Of a DNA stretch of 64,000 nt, positions 32,213 to 42,756 are shown piece after piece (within the stretch, counting starts at the first letter, position 1; the number at the start of each line of letters is the position of its first letter). The notes under the pieces are model-generated. The model did no database searches. It worked only from the letters and a program-made list of their open reading frames with translations, and was not told where the DNA came from. A program made the position numbers and the translations under genes. The stretch is from the NCBI GenBank assembly GCA_933822405.4, contig CAKOGP040001914.1, positions 233,876 to 297,875 on the forward strand. Reading direction: 5' to 3'. The DNA comes from Cylindrotheca closterium (Eukaryota > Bacillariophyta > Bacillariophyceae > Bacillariales > Bacillariaceae).

Positions 32213-32617
32213 TTATTGTGGGTTCGTAAAATCAAGCACTTGGTCATACTTTCCATCGATGATGTCTAGAGCTTCCTTGATGATACCCTTGCCATACTCG
32301 ATTCGTTCTTCGGGAGAAGCGTCGCTGGGGAGGAGCCTTCGTTTTGGCTGAGACATCATCCACAAAAGCGAGGTTGGTGGTTGTGGCAGCAGCAGTGGAA
32401 TCATGTTTTGAGCCGTACTGTCGGTATTCGTTCTGATCGCAATCGAAGAAGAAATGTGTTGGTGGGTCCGCTCATCATCGCTAGTAGTATCTTCCATCGT
32501 CGGCGGAAGCGCCACATCCTCGTTATCGCCGTTTGGATGCGCCGAAGGACTTTGTTGGCGGTTGGCACGGAATTGCTCGTTGTCTTGGGAGTTGTCGTTG
32601 GGCGTTGAAGGATACAT
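32213..32617 (-). CDS. Small hypothetical protein
   Basis: 134 residues. The N-terminal 60 residues are Asn/Gln/Asp-rich and probably disordered (NDNSQDNEQFRANRQQ); the C-terminal 45 residues are more ordered, with KRRLLPSDASPEERIEYGKG and a helix ending EALDIIDGKYDQVLDF. I do not recognise the family. Two features support coding: a compact conserved-looking C-terminus and a stop just before an AT-rich stretch. It might also be the last exon of a longer gene. Confidence 0.4.
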   Translation of the reverse strand: MYPSTPNDNSQDNEQFRANRQQSPSAHPNGDNEDVALPPTMEDTTSDDERTHQHISSSIAIRTNTDSTAQNMIPLLLPQPPTSLLWMMSQPKRRLLPSDASPEERIEYGKGIIKEALDIIDGKYDQVLDFTNPQ

Positions 32618-34087
32618 GATGACGATACTGATGATGATGATGATGAGAGCAGTGAGGCAAAGGTTTGGGATGTGATCTGTGATATATGATCTTGTGAAAC
32701 GGGATATTCCGTAAAAATCGTCAGAAGAAGTGACATTGTTCCCAGAACGGTTTTAGAATTGATGATTTTGACAATCATCACAGAACTGTGAACTTCTACA
32801 TTCCTTTATATGAAATGAAATCTATTGCAGATATCGTTAAATGCAAAGGTGACGTGAAGAGAGTAAATGACCTGTACATGAGAGCAGATACCCTTAAGCT
32901 TCAAGTTCGGATCAAGTTTCTTTTAATAAAATCATCCGACCATTCTCTATTTGCATTCGCCCGGATTCGCCTTGATTCGCCACAAGCGTAGGAGGAGGAT
33001 GTTGGTTCGCTCTACTTCGACTTGCTGCCTGTGGCAGCAGTTGCACTTCAACTCAATATCTTCTTTGAATCATGTTGACATTCTCAAGTCACTTTGTCTT
33101 GCTTACCGTTACCGTACAGAACAAGATTACCTACAGTTACGACCAGCTGTTGCGTGGTCCTTTACATACCGGCCGGTTACCAGTGTTTCAAAGACGAAGA
33201 GGAGTTAGTGGCGTGGGAAGACCAGATTCCAGTCTGAAATCCCATAATTCTCATTGTTCTTGGCTTGCATCTTTGCTAAAGATGACAACCACCTAAAGTG
33301 TAGGTTATACAACCTACTGTATATTTTAAAATAAAACTTACAAATTATTACGGGCCGGGTACAGAAATAGGCGATTAATTCTCCCAGGGCCTCCTCTTAC
33401 AAAAGTAGCTTCATTGCTGACACCGCTTTTTCGATGTTTTGGACCACCACAGCAGATATCTTTTACCACAGTCCGTCTCCTCCTGATCTGAAAGTTCCAG
33501 TTTTCAAGAATTAGTATTACGTAGGTAGACAAGGATCATGATTCGTCAAAAAGAAGGAATGATCATGCCACTACTGCTGCCGTTCTGGATACTGCCCTCA
33601 TCGTCCTCAAGTTGCACATATGATACCGTTAGCAGATACATATACCGGTTAAATAGTCACTCTATGATACACAGTTTTTTGTGTGACTTTTATTGCACTC
33701 TGAGACTACCATGATGTTTTTCGGCGGGTGGCGTGATTTCTGTTTTATAAAATATTGTCTTTATACTACCGGTAGTCCTACCCTTCCAGCATATAATTTT
33801 TTAAAATTAAAATACTAAATGTGAACGCTACAGTACACAGTAGTCCTACACTGTACGTGTACATGTACTTGTACTAAAACATTCACAGCTATTTGGGTCC
33901 TTGATTTGGGCTACTTTTAAAGCATATTTCTAACAGCATGTTTCAAACATACCGGTACTTTGAAAAACTTGACTTCCTTTCTCCGGGTACTTCCCCATGA
34001 CTGACCTCATATATCGCTAATTCACCGCGCTGTCCGCTACAGCAGTGTATATCATCATCAAAACTGTCGGAACATGCCTTACTGACA
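32618..34087. other. Long AT-rich intergenic stretch with TACCGGTA palindromes
   Basis: 1.47 kb ahead of LRR paralogue 3. Only short frames without motifs occur. TACCGGTA is present at 33767-33774 and 33950-33957, and GTAC-rich sequence (GTACGTGTACATGTACTTGTAC) lies near 33850. No gene or mobile element was recognised. Confidence 0.5.
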
Positions 34088-35557
34088 ATGGCCTCCTCTG
34101 GCCGGGATCCTTACATATACCAAGGCCGAAGCCAAGACGAAGATAGTGACGTACCAGCAACTGTGGCTGATGTGGAGGTGGCGTCCCATGTAACTAGCAT
34201 TCACTCCAAAGCCTTCAAAAGCTGTGTCATATTGACGCAGGTCCGTTTGCCGCTGGGCCTAAAGGTGATTGGGGAGAATGTTTTCAACAACTGCCAAGCT
34301 CTCAAGACAATGTCAATACCGTCGTCAGTAGAAGTCATTCGATCAGGCGCCTTTTGTGATTGTAAATCGCTGGAGACTGTGGATCTTCCAGAAGGTTTGT
34401 CTGCGATTCCTTATGCTTGCTTTATCCGCTGTGTCTCCTTGGTCAAGGCTCCTATTCCATCTACAGTGGTGGAGATTCGAGTCAATGCCTTTTGGGATTG
34501 TCAAGCGCTACCTCATGTGGATCTTCCAATGGGGCTAGAAACCATTGGAAAAGGAGCCTTCGCAAACTGTTGGAGTTTGTCTCGGGTTCTAGTACCATCC
34601 TCGGTCATTTCCATTGGTATGATGGCCTTTTCGCAATGCCGCAGCCTTGATACAGTAGAAATATCTATTGTATCCAGTACACTCCAATCGATTGGGCGAT
34701 ATGCTTTCACTAGATGCAAGTCTCTCTTCTGTATTTCCCTTCCCAAAAACTGTGGTGTGGACCCATCGGCATTTCTCCATTGTGGAAAGCTTCAGCAAGC
34801 TTTCGGGTGTGATGGCAACGCTCTGAATGACTGCCTGAAAAATAGATTTGATGGTTTGCCAGCCCATGTATTCTGTTATCAGGAAGTTCATGATTCCATG
34901 TTTGACAGTACCGGTATCGGCACCCTGAACGATAACGAAACGATCTATCCAACAAACACCAAAGACGTCTTTGACTTGACACCATTTCACATCTTGGCAC
35001 TGTCTTCAAAACCAAATATTGACGCATTTAAGTTGCTTCTGAAACAGACATCGTGTCCTGTCGATCAGCTTTGGCAGTTTGATATACTGGGGAATACTGC
35101 CTTGAGATATGCAATCAGGAGCCGCAAACTAGGGTCTGTGGCATTCGCTAATACTATGCTTCACGCCATGATAGATCGACGAGTAGATAGTCTAAGTTTC
35201 GAGCCTTGGAGATTGAACATTGCCCAGAAACTGAACAGTCTCTTCGAGGAAGATGTCAATATTGAACGTGACGACGGGATCAATGGATTGTTTGCTTTGC
35301 TTCACTTGTCTGAGCGAAAGGAGACATTGTCGCTACTGGATCAAGCTATTTGGAAGCACGGACTGCGGCAATCTCGGAAGGAACTGGCTGTAAGGGGAGA
35401 AAGGAGGGAAGCTAAACGACCCAAAATGGATTCAAATGTCTCGCCTAATGACACCAGAGTTGATCGTCAGGGGTACTATGTCCACTCCGGTGCAGAAACC
35501 ATTATTGTCAACGCTCTTCCATATCTCGGACCAATTGTAAAAACTATAGAATTTTGA
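34088..35557 (+). CDS. BspA-type leucine-rich repeat protein, paralogue 3
   Basis: 489 residues in one exon. Repeats run from about residue 30 to 230 (LKVIGENVFNNCQALKTMSI, LETIGKGAFANCWSLSRVLV, LQSIGRYAFTRCKSLFCISL). The linker has VFCYQEVHDS, then the ankyrin-like DLTPFHILALSSKPNIDAFK with GNTALRYAIRS. The C-terminal part repeats the family pattern: LSERKETLSLLDQAIWKHGL, basic patch REAKRPKMDS, and the end YVHSGAETIIVNALPYLGPI. It is nearer to paralogue 2 than to paralogue 1. Immediately after its stop codon begins a decayed 3' end of a STAND-type ATPase gene, so a duplication breakpoint touches the gene's 3' side. A TACCGGTA palindrome occurs inside the reading frame at 34909. Confidence 0.85.
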   Translation: MASSGRDPYIYQGRSQDEDSDVPATVADVEVASHVTSIHSKAFKSCVILTQVRLPLGLKVIGENVFNNCQALKTMSIPSSVEVIRSGAFCDCKSLETVDLPEGLSAIPYACFIRCVSLVKAPIPSTVVEIRVNAFWDCQALPHVDLPMGLETIGKGAFANCWSLSRVLVPSSVISIGMMAFSQCRSLDTVEISIVSSTLQSIGRYAFTRCKSLFCISLPKNCGVDPSAFLHCGKLQQAFGCDGNALNDCLKNRFDGLPAHVFCYQEVHDSMFDSTGIGTLNDNETIYPTNTKDVFDLTPFHILALSSKPNIDAFKLLLKQTSCPVDQLWQFDILGNTALRYAIRSRKLGSVAFANTMLHAMIDRRVDSLSFEPWRLNIAQKLNSLFEEDVNIERDDGINGLFALLHLSERKETLSLLDQAIWKHGLRQSRKELAVRGERREAKRPKMDSNVSPNDTRVDRQGYYVHSGAETIIVNALPYLGPIVKTIEF

Positions 35558-35590
35558 AGCTGAAGTTGAAATCACCGGCCAAAAAAACAA

Positions 35591-35634
35591 TTTTCGTTGA
35601 CGTTCCAAGATTGGGATTTGAGGCTGATATCCAG
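35591..35634 (+). repeat. 44-bp dispersed repeat, left copy
   Basis: This 44 bp segment (ending GGCTGATATCCAG) matches 42810-42853 at 41 of 44 positions. The left copy joins the LRR paralogue 3 end to the ATPase remnant; the right copy lies downstream of the Aven-like gene. The origin is not clear. Confidence 0.8.
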
Positions 35635-35910
35635 GCCCACAAATTGATTAAGCATCGATCGAATGAATCTGCTAACAAAAGAGGTCACTTGATGCACAGT
35701 GGTCTGTGCAGTGAGCAATATGCAGACTTTTTTGTTGCTTGCTCGGATGGTGGAGTGTATCGAATGGCCGACGCGATTGGTTTCCATGGGGAATGGGGCG
35801 CCTTGGGGAAGGTGAATAAATCGAGCTTAATTTCAAGGATACTGATGGTAAAGATGCTTGTAAAACACCAACGGAACCAGGTTCATCTGGTTCATCGCAT
35901 GATTTTGTAG
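35635..35910 (+). pseudogene. Decayed 3' end of a B-type STAND ATPase gene
   Basis: The sequence follows the last 90 codons of ATPase copy B (46337-46615) with small deletions: GHLMHSGLCSEQYADF against GHLMHSGLCNERYADF, and the final nucleotides GGTTCATCTGGTTCAT-CATGATTT-TGTAG shared only with copy B. The middle part is frameshifted near the segment that should read QLKHQIRGIDGS, and there is no upstream ATPase body, so it cannot encode an ATPase. Position directly before copy A mirrors copy B directly before copy C. Confidence 0.85.
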
Positions 35911-36174
35911 AAGTACGGTGCTACTTTTCTGTAACGGGTAGTTTGCGTGAGGATGACACGTCTGAGATATCGCCTTGGGTGTATTCCAGCACCCCTGTTT
36001 ATTGACAAGTGGGATAAAGAAGGTTTTTCAGACCCGACGTGCGATACTCCGACATACTGAATATTGCGAGAGTCACTTTTCGACGCGTGCCCGTAATTTG
36101 AAAGCGTTTCAACAGGGATTGCACAACATCGCCACATCAACCTGCCCTCTATTGAACCAGCTAATCCTAATACA

Positions 36175-39100
36175 ATGCCAGACCTTGGGCTATTTGGAAG
36201 AGAGGAGGAGGTATCAACTCTGCAATCGTGCTTCCAACGCATGGTGGCGAAGACCGAGGGCACTATCGTCAGGTGTGACGTAAATTTCACGACTGACATC
36301 CCACAAGCAGACAAAGAGCTTGTATTCGTTCTGGGGCATTCGGGAGTAGGGAAGTCTTCTTTAACGAGGAGCCTCATGAAAGATGTTGCCCGTCTTGAGA
36401 ATGCACTCTTCGTGGAGGGAAAATTCGACTTAACTACAAGTAACGAGGTATGTATCCGTCGATTGAGCAAACGTAACAACGAAATCGCTCTCATATTCCG
36501 CCTTTCAGCCTTATTCGGGTGTCTCAAAGGCGTTTGGTACACTATGTCGGCAGCTGTTATCTCATTCTGAGGAATCAATTGCTGCAGTTAGCGACCTTCT
36601 ATCAAAGGAACTCAACGGTGAAGTCCAGGATCTCCTTCTTGGGTTGATTCCTGAGTTAAGCGAGATCATAGGCCTACCAACAAATGCAAAGAAAAGTGCT
36701 GTTAAGAATATCTCAAGTTCAAGTCTAGAAAACCGACAAGAAAGATGGAAGTATTCCTTCAGGTTGCTGAGCAGAGCGTTGAACTCTGTCTTCTCTCCCA
36801 TTGTGCTCGTATTAGACGATTTGCAATGGGCGGATGTATCATCTTTGCAAGTGATTGATTACCTGGTCTCAGATATGCAAAACTTCAACCAACTAATGAT
36901 CATTGGATGCTTTCGATCCGAAGAGGTAAAGGAAGGGGATGCGCTTTCTCGGAATATCGAACGTTTGAAGGAGAGAGAAAGAAAGTGTGGTTTCAATTTG
37001 ACTGAGATTACAGTCCATAGCTGTGCTCTAAAAGATGTCAACAAGATAATGATGAACAAACTTTCCATTGAGGATGAAAATGAGACTTTAGGACTAGCAA
37101 AGCTATGTTACAAGCGAACATTGGGAAATCCATTCTTTGTGCTTCAGTTCATGGCAATGCTCGAGAAAGAAGATCTGTTGCAATTCAACAGAAGTGAATC
37201 AAAATGGACATGGGATATGGTTAAAATCAAACAGAGGGTTTGCTTCATGTCGGATGTGGTAGATCTGCTTCAAGGTCGTATGGAAAAAATGTCAGAGGAA
37301 GTGCAGCTGCTACTACAGTATGCTGCCTGCATTGGAACAAGCTTCACGCTGGACACTATAGACACTATTTGGAAAGAGCATGGTTCTGGCAAGTCCCACG
37401 CTTCCAGTTTACTCCAGGTGATGCAAGACGAGCAATTTATCGAACCGTATGACAATGATGGCTACAAATGGTTCCATGACAAGGTTCAAGAGGCAGCCAT
37501 TTCGTTGACCGACGTTGTCAACGACGCGTTCAAATTCAAGATCGGCAAGACTTTGATAGCGGCTCTGAATGACGAACAACTGGACAGAAGGCTCTTCGAT
37601 GTAGTGGATATGATCAACCATGGCGATGTCAGCGCGAGACCAGATCTTGCCGCTCTGAATCTACGGGCAGCGGAGAAGGCGGAGGGGCTAAGCGCATTCG
37701 AAAGTGCAAAGAGTTATGTGCAGTGTGGCATTGCATTGTTACCAAGAGACTGCTGGACGTCTCATAAAGATCTGACTTTGGCGTTGTATTCTTTGGGCAC
37801 AAAGATGCAGCTTGCTCTTGACAATCGCGAAGCCGCCACGACTTTCTCCGACGCTGTGTTCGCCAGGGAAGACATTAGTGTGATGGAGAGGCTGCCTTTG
37901 AGTATGGCATTTATTGACAAGCTAAGTGCCGGAGAAGCGGATGCGAAGAAGGAGGCCCTGGATATGAGCTTGAACCTGTTGAACGAGTTGAATTATCCTC
38001 TTGTATGGAGCAAGAGAACTGTCGCCATCCAGGCAGTGCACAGTCTACTCAAGACGATGAAAGCGACGAAGAAGTGGGCTGAGAAGAATGATGACGGCGC
38101 ATCAATGATTGAAATGACTGATCCAAAGAACCTTGCCATCACCAGGCTCCTAGAACGCGGAGGATTTTGCAGCTATCATCTGGAGTTGATGTTTCTTTCA
38201 GGGCTGAGCATCTCTCATCAGGCGAGAATGGTAAGTATCTGGACCCATCCGGTTGCCATGTGCCTTCCCGACTTTCCTGACTCATTGTGGTTTCGACTTT
38301 AGACATTGAAACATGGAACCAATGATCTGTCGGGAGTAGCACTAGTCAATATCGGGTTCATGTCATGGGCAGTTTTGAACGAAGATTTCAGCACTGCTTT
38401 GATGTGCGTCCAAAAGGCGTTGTCCATTCAAGATTCATTAGAGCCTCGATATGAAGGTTATGCTCGATGGACGGGTCATATTCTTTGCCTTTGCTGGCAC
38501 TTGCCCTTTGACATTTGCGTAGCTCCAACGATGGAATTATACAAAACTGCCCTGAGGGTAGGTGACGTTGAGTACGGAACTTGGAGCCTCGTTTCAGGTA
38601 AGGTGCTACAATTTAGTACAGTCTCGTTTGTCATCAAGGTTCTAATCTCATGGTGTCCAAAGCGTATTCTTGGTTGCCGTATGCCATGGGCCAATCCTTA
38701 ACTGTGTTATTGAAGGACTCGCCACAGCTGATATCGTGCTTTGAAGAACTATGTCAAACGGAGCAGGCAAGTATTATCAAGATGTTCTTACAAATGGTTC
38801 AGAATCTGATCAACAGAGACGGTATCGTTCCAGAGCTTGAAGGGTCCACTTTCAGTGCCAAGCGTGATGTAATGGTAACTTTTGGTCCAAACTATGGCAA
38901 TGTTGTCTTCGTCGAGGGCGAATTACTTCTTCTGTCGAATATAGATCTAGCAGCAGAGCGAGCTCTTCGAGATGGCGATAAGTACCAGAAGCTTCTCCCC
39001 GGTGTCTTTCTCGGAATGATAGAAATGTTTCATAGAGGTGTTGCCTTGTTTGCAGCCGCCCGCCGACACAAAAAGAGGAAGTACAGGACCAATGCCAACA

Positions 39101-39486
39101 AGATTCGCAAGACTGTCAAACAGTGGATCAAGGATGGAAATCCCAACGTCGAGCACTATGACTTGTTGCTAGACGCTGAACATGCTGCCTTGAGCTCCAA
39201 GACGTATGATAAGGCCCACAAACTGTATCAAGCATCGATCGAATCGGCTATCAAAATAGGCCACTTGATGCACAGTGGTTTGTGCAATGAGCGATATGCA
39301 GACTTTTTGTTGCATACTTGCTCGGATGGTGCAGTGCATCGAATGACCGAAGCGATTCGATTCTATAGGGAATGGGGCGCTGTGGGAAAGGTCAATCAAT
39401 TGAAGCATCAAATCAGGGGTATTGGCGGTAGCAAGGAAGCTTGTAAAACACCAACCGAGCCAAGTTCACCTCGATCATCACATTAG
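36175..39486 (+). CDS. STAND/AAA-type P-loop ATPase with TPR-like tail, copy A
   Basis: Four exons: 36175-36447, 36509-38230, 38303-38597 and 38663-39486, joining in phase to 1,037 residues. N-terminal FGREEEV is followed by Walker A GHSGVGKSS (54-62) and Walker B IVLVLDDLQWAD (about 189-200), as in the AAA_16/STAND ATPases found ahead of sensor kinases and large bacterial regulators. KRTLGNPFFVLQFMAMLEKE and LLLQYAACIGTSFTLDTI mark the winged-helix part of the ATPase. From about residue 400 the protein is helical, TPR-like (AALNLRAAEKAEGLSAFESA), ending with a conserved KIRKTVKQWIKDGNPNVEHY block. No kinase or cyclase domain is attached. It should work as an ATP-driven signalling switch or assembly factor; partner unknown. 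The first 680 bp of the gene are identical to copy C. Confidence 0.85.
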
Positions 39487-40215
39487 TTTAGGTGCTGTAA
39501 GGAAGCTGAACCAACAGAAGCTTCAGCTGAAATCATAAGAAGCGTTCAGGCGATTGATTAAAAATGGAGCTAGTTAGAAGAACTATTGTATGATCTTAAT
39601 TGTGATGGCAACATGAAGCATGCGATGACAACCTTGCGCCGAGTGAATCGGCGTCCAATGCTGTTTATGGTACTCAAGTAATTAGCCGATCGACTTCGAG
39701 GCATTGGAACTGTTGGAAAAAGTGTTGCGAATATGCTGCATCCTTCACAATATCTTGAATTTGATGACTATGAAGCGGAGTTTGATGGAGACTTTGGATG
39801 ACGGTCAACGGTCAATACGCCAAAAACACTTTATTATATGCCAGAGGCCGGAAGAGGCACTACTCTTAAAGATGGGAGATTTGAGATCGTCATACAATTG
39901 ACGAGTGGTGTCATACTTTCTCTGTAGCCCATTCTTATCATCGCAGACAGGCTTTGACAGAACACTTTATGTCATTGAAGTAATCATAAAATAGATGGTC
40001 GATTCGATATCACATTTCACTATACAACAAATACTAGATTCTACATTCCTTAGCTGTTGATGTCCTTGTCGTCATCACCATCCATCTGTTTCTTTGCGAG
40101 TCGTCATCATCATTATCAAAGTCATTGACCTGGTCCAAAACGACCGTTTACGGACTCAAAATTCTCACCGAATGCCACCGGAGTTGATCTATCGTCAGGG
40201 CTATGTAAACCTTGT
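39487..40215. other. Intergenic, with 3' flank similar to that of ATPase copy C
   Basis: Sequence after the stop (GAAGCTGAACC…GCTTCAGCTGAAATCATAAG) resembles that after copy C at 50341-50380, so the duplicated block extends beyond the genes. At 39704-39780 a short frame reads EKVLRICCILHNIL, faintly like the end of PIF/Harbinger-type transposases; not enough to call. Confidence 0.45.
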
Positions 40216-40815
40216 TCAAGTTTCACAGCCGATATACTGTGTAGGTTGTTGCCATATTTTCATGATGACTATATTGTTCCTTGTGAATATCCGCACTTCT
40301 TGGAAGAGTTGCAATGCCTTGTCCAAATTACGTTGCGCAAGCATTGCCGTTTCCTGTTTATGCAGTGCCATCGCATTATTCTTGAGCTTCGATGATTTAT
40401 GGTTACGGTTAGCCATAAGCTCCTTTGTGCGGGGATGATCATCGCCAGGCAAGTTTCCAAGAATCTCTGCACTCTTGAGGAGAGCATGCATGCCATCTTC
40501 CATCATTGAACGTTGGAAATGTATTATTGAAAGGGATTTCTTCGTCTTTTTTCACAGTTTTGTTGCTTCAGAAAACCTTGCCTATCCAAACCAATGTAGT
40601 TGCTGTCTCGAGATGTTTTTCTCCCAATTTCTTCAACTTAGCAGCAAGTACTTTGCTACGTTTCTCCAAGGCGGCTAGTGTACCGAGTCGCGATTGTAAC
40701 CTTCCATTGTTTTGTCGCTTCCAGAATATGCGTCTATAAAGTCTGCTTTCTTCGTCAAGACATTGTTGATGAAATATGCGTTATGCATCAATTAGCAATC
40801 CATTGTAGGTTCATA
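40216..40815 (-). pseudogene. Remnant of a kinesin-light-chain-like TPR gene
   Basis: On the minus strand, partial frames show KLGEKHLETATTLVWIGKVF followed at once by a stop, and further on GDDHPRTKELMANRN and ALHKQETAMLAQRNLDKALQ. These match the TPR_12/kinesin-light-chain repeat pattern (G-x-x-H-x-x-T-A-x-x-x-x-x-I-G and G-x-D-H-P-x-T). Stops and frame changes break every repeat, and no start or complete repeat array is left. The best-preserved piece is the frame at 40506-40216. Confidence 0.55.
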
Positions 40816-41172
40816 TTGAAAGAGTGCACAAGACCGTGTTGTGCAATCCAAACGTTTCCGTTTTCGTTCTGTGAGATGACAGCTGATTGAATTTGGGAGT
40901 GGCACGCGCGTGCGTGCATCTCAAAATGGGTGTAGTAAGCTTGCGCGTGCTGTGTGCGCAGTTGTTCGATTCATCGGACTGCTTCTGCCTTTGTATGTAG
41001 AGCGCATGATATTTTAATAAAAGTTGTGCTGTACGAGTACTGCGTTCATTGCTTGCACGCTGGAGTTACTGTTGCAAGTCAGATACCGCTATATATTGCA
41101 TATACACTTCCCAAACCCGCTGTCCAAGAACCACGTTTTGAACTCAAGCTCCTTAGCTAGGAAATAGAAAGA

Positions 41173-42756
41173 ATGGGACGTTCACAAGTGTTGTACAATC
41201 GCACGAAAGGACGATTTCGCAACAAGGTCCGCGATCATCAATCTCAGCAGCCACAGCAGCCACAGCAGCCACACAATGATCATCACCCTCGTGGATACCA
41301 TCAGGATCAACCAAGACAAGGAAAGGAAGATAATAATAGCTACGAATCGAATCATGGCAAAAGTGCTGACAAGAAACGGGCTCGGACTCGATCCACCATT
41401 GGTCAGAACACCACCATTAATGAATCCGAAATGTTGTTGCTTGCCGATTCAGCTGCTCCCCAATACTACGTTGAGGATGACACGTCCACCATATTTGGTG
41501 GCGGAAAGGATAAGGAAAAGGAAAACAAACCGAAAGACCCCTTTGCCACTTCCGCTTCTTCCTTGGATATTGCCTCCTTGGAAACCACCCTGTTGACTTG
41601 TGTTTCCGTCATGGATAGACTCAAGCTGCCAGCCCATGTGGCGCAAAGCTTGCAAAAGGAAGGCTCCTCCATGGTGGTAACAACTACAATATCCTCATGC
41701 AATTCAGGGTTTTCTTCCATGATGAGAACCATTGATGCACGAGGAGAGGCAGATTCAGAAGATATGGTTCGCAATGCCAGACTCCGAAAGCAGCTCGTCG
41801 GAGAATCTCCTACCAACATGACGATTGCTCCTCCAGCAAATGTAGCGTCACCAGAACTCGTCGAGAATGACAGCAAGGAGGAGGATAGCTTCCTTGCCAG
41901 CTTGAGCTTGGCGGACGATGATGAATCTGCAGATGTCATTCGTCCTTCGTACAGTGGCATTCAGGAGCGGGGAAGGACGAATCTTCCAGCGGCACCCTCA
42001 CTTATCTACGGCGCGACATCCAGTATCATACAAACCAAGTACAATAACAACAAAAAGAAAGGAAATGACGATGCTAGCTATTCCATTGGTCCTGACAAGA
42101 TCAAAGCCACGGAACAAGGTGATATTGAGGTTCGAATGAAGAAGGATGATGCATCTCGGCAGTCTCGAGAATTTGATGTTGATCGTTATGCTGTTATTGA
42201 TGAAGACGATGAAGATTCCCTCACGACGACGGATCAAAGACTTCCAAACAGTATGCGAAATGTTCACGTTCCGAAGAATCGAAACAGGATAGCTCAACCA
42301 GCGAGTGGCAAGCTTGACCCGCCAACAACAACGAAGGATCCACCTGCCGGCATGATCCCTCCACTGAGAGCGGACCCTTCGGACGACTCAGAAATGCTCG
42401 AAAACTGGTTGGATGATATCGTTGGAGTCGATGCTGCTTCCTCGGCCGCAGTGCATCATCCAATGGATACTGATCGGGATGCAGTGGCGGACAGGATAGG
42501 TCGTGCTGCCCCTGGAAACAAGAACGGGCCTCCCGTATCCAGTTTTCCGGACTTTGTTGGGGGCACTATATCGAATAATGCGAGCCCCATGTCCCAGGCC
42601 ACTGCAATGCCAAAAGAAGTCACAATTCCACAGCGCCCAGTTATGGTCAACGCACTGAACCATGCCACGGCAGTGCCGGTAGATCCACGGCCAACGCCAC
42701 CGCAAGAAGAAGTTGAGGATACCTTGGAATCATGGCTTGACGATGTCATCATGTAG
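41173..42756 (+). CDS. Aven-like disordered protein with C-terminal WLDD motif (tentative)
   Basis: 527 residues, one exon, mostly disordered: an Arg/Gln-rich head with QPQQPQQP repeats, then charged and Ser-rich stretches. One ordered island lies at about residues 130-165 (SSLDIASLETTLLTCVSVMD, RLKLPAHVAQSL). Two copies of a Trp-acid motif occur, ENWLDDIVG (about 410) and LESWLDDVIM at the very C-terminus. Animal Aven, an RNA-binding and apoptosis/ATM regulator, has the same plan: basic disordered head, a short Leu-rich helical middle and a C-terminal LEDWLDSMI-type end. The resemblance is short, so homology is a proposal rather than a finding. Gly/Arg (RGG) boxes of animal Aven are missing. 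It interrupts the ATPase gene array. Confidence 0.7.
   Translation: MGRSQVLYNRTKGRFRNKVRDHQSQQPQQPQQPHNDHHPRGYHQDQPRQGKEDNNSYESNHGKSADKKRARTRSTIGQNTTINESEMLLLADSAAPQYYVEDDTSTIFGGGKDKEKENKPKDPFATSASSLDIASLETTLLTCVSVMDRLKLPAHVAQSLQKEGSSMVVTTTISSCNSGFSSMMRTIDARGEADSEDMVRNARLRKQLVGESPTNMTIAPPANVASPELVENDSKEEDSFLASLSLADDDESADVIRPSYSGIQERGRTNLPAAPSLIYGATSSIIQTKYNNNKKKGNDDASYSIGPDKIKATEQGDIEVRMKKDDASRQSREFDVDRYAVIDEDDEDSLTTTDQRLPNSMRNVHVPKNRNRIAQPASGKLDPPTTTKDPPAGMIPPLRADPSDDSEMLENWLDDIVGVDAASSAAVHHPMDTDRDAVADRIGRAAPGNKNGPPVSSFPDFVGGTISNNASPMSQATAMPKEVTIPQRPVMVNALNHATAVPVDPRPTPPQEEVEDTLESWLDDVIM

Noticed and set aside
35554..35910. Open frame running from the LRR stop codon through the ATPase remnant
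   Set aside because: It begins at a non-ATG codon overlapping the LRR stop, contains frame changes against the parent gene and has no ATPase body; treated as a pseudogene.
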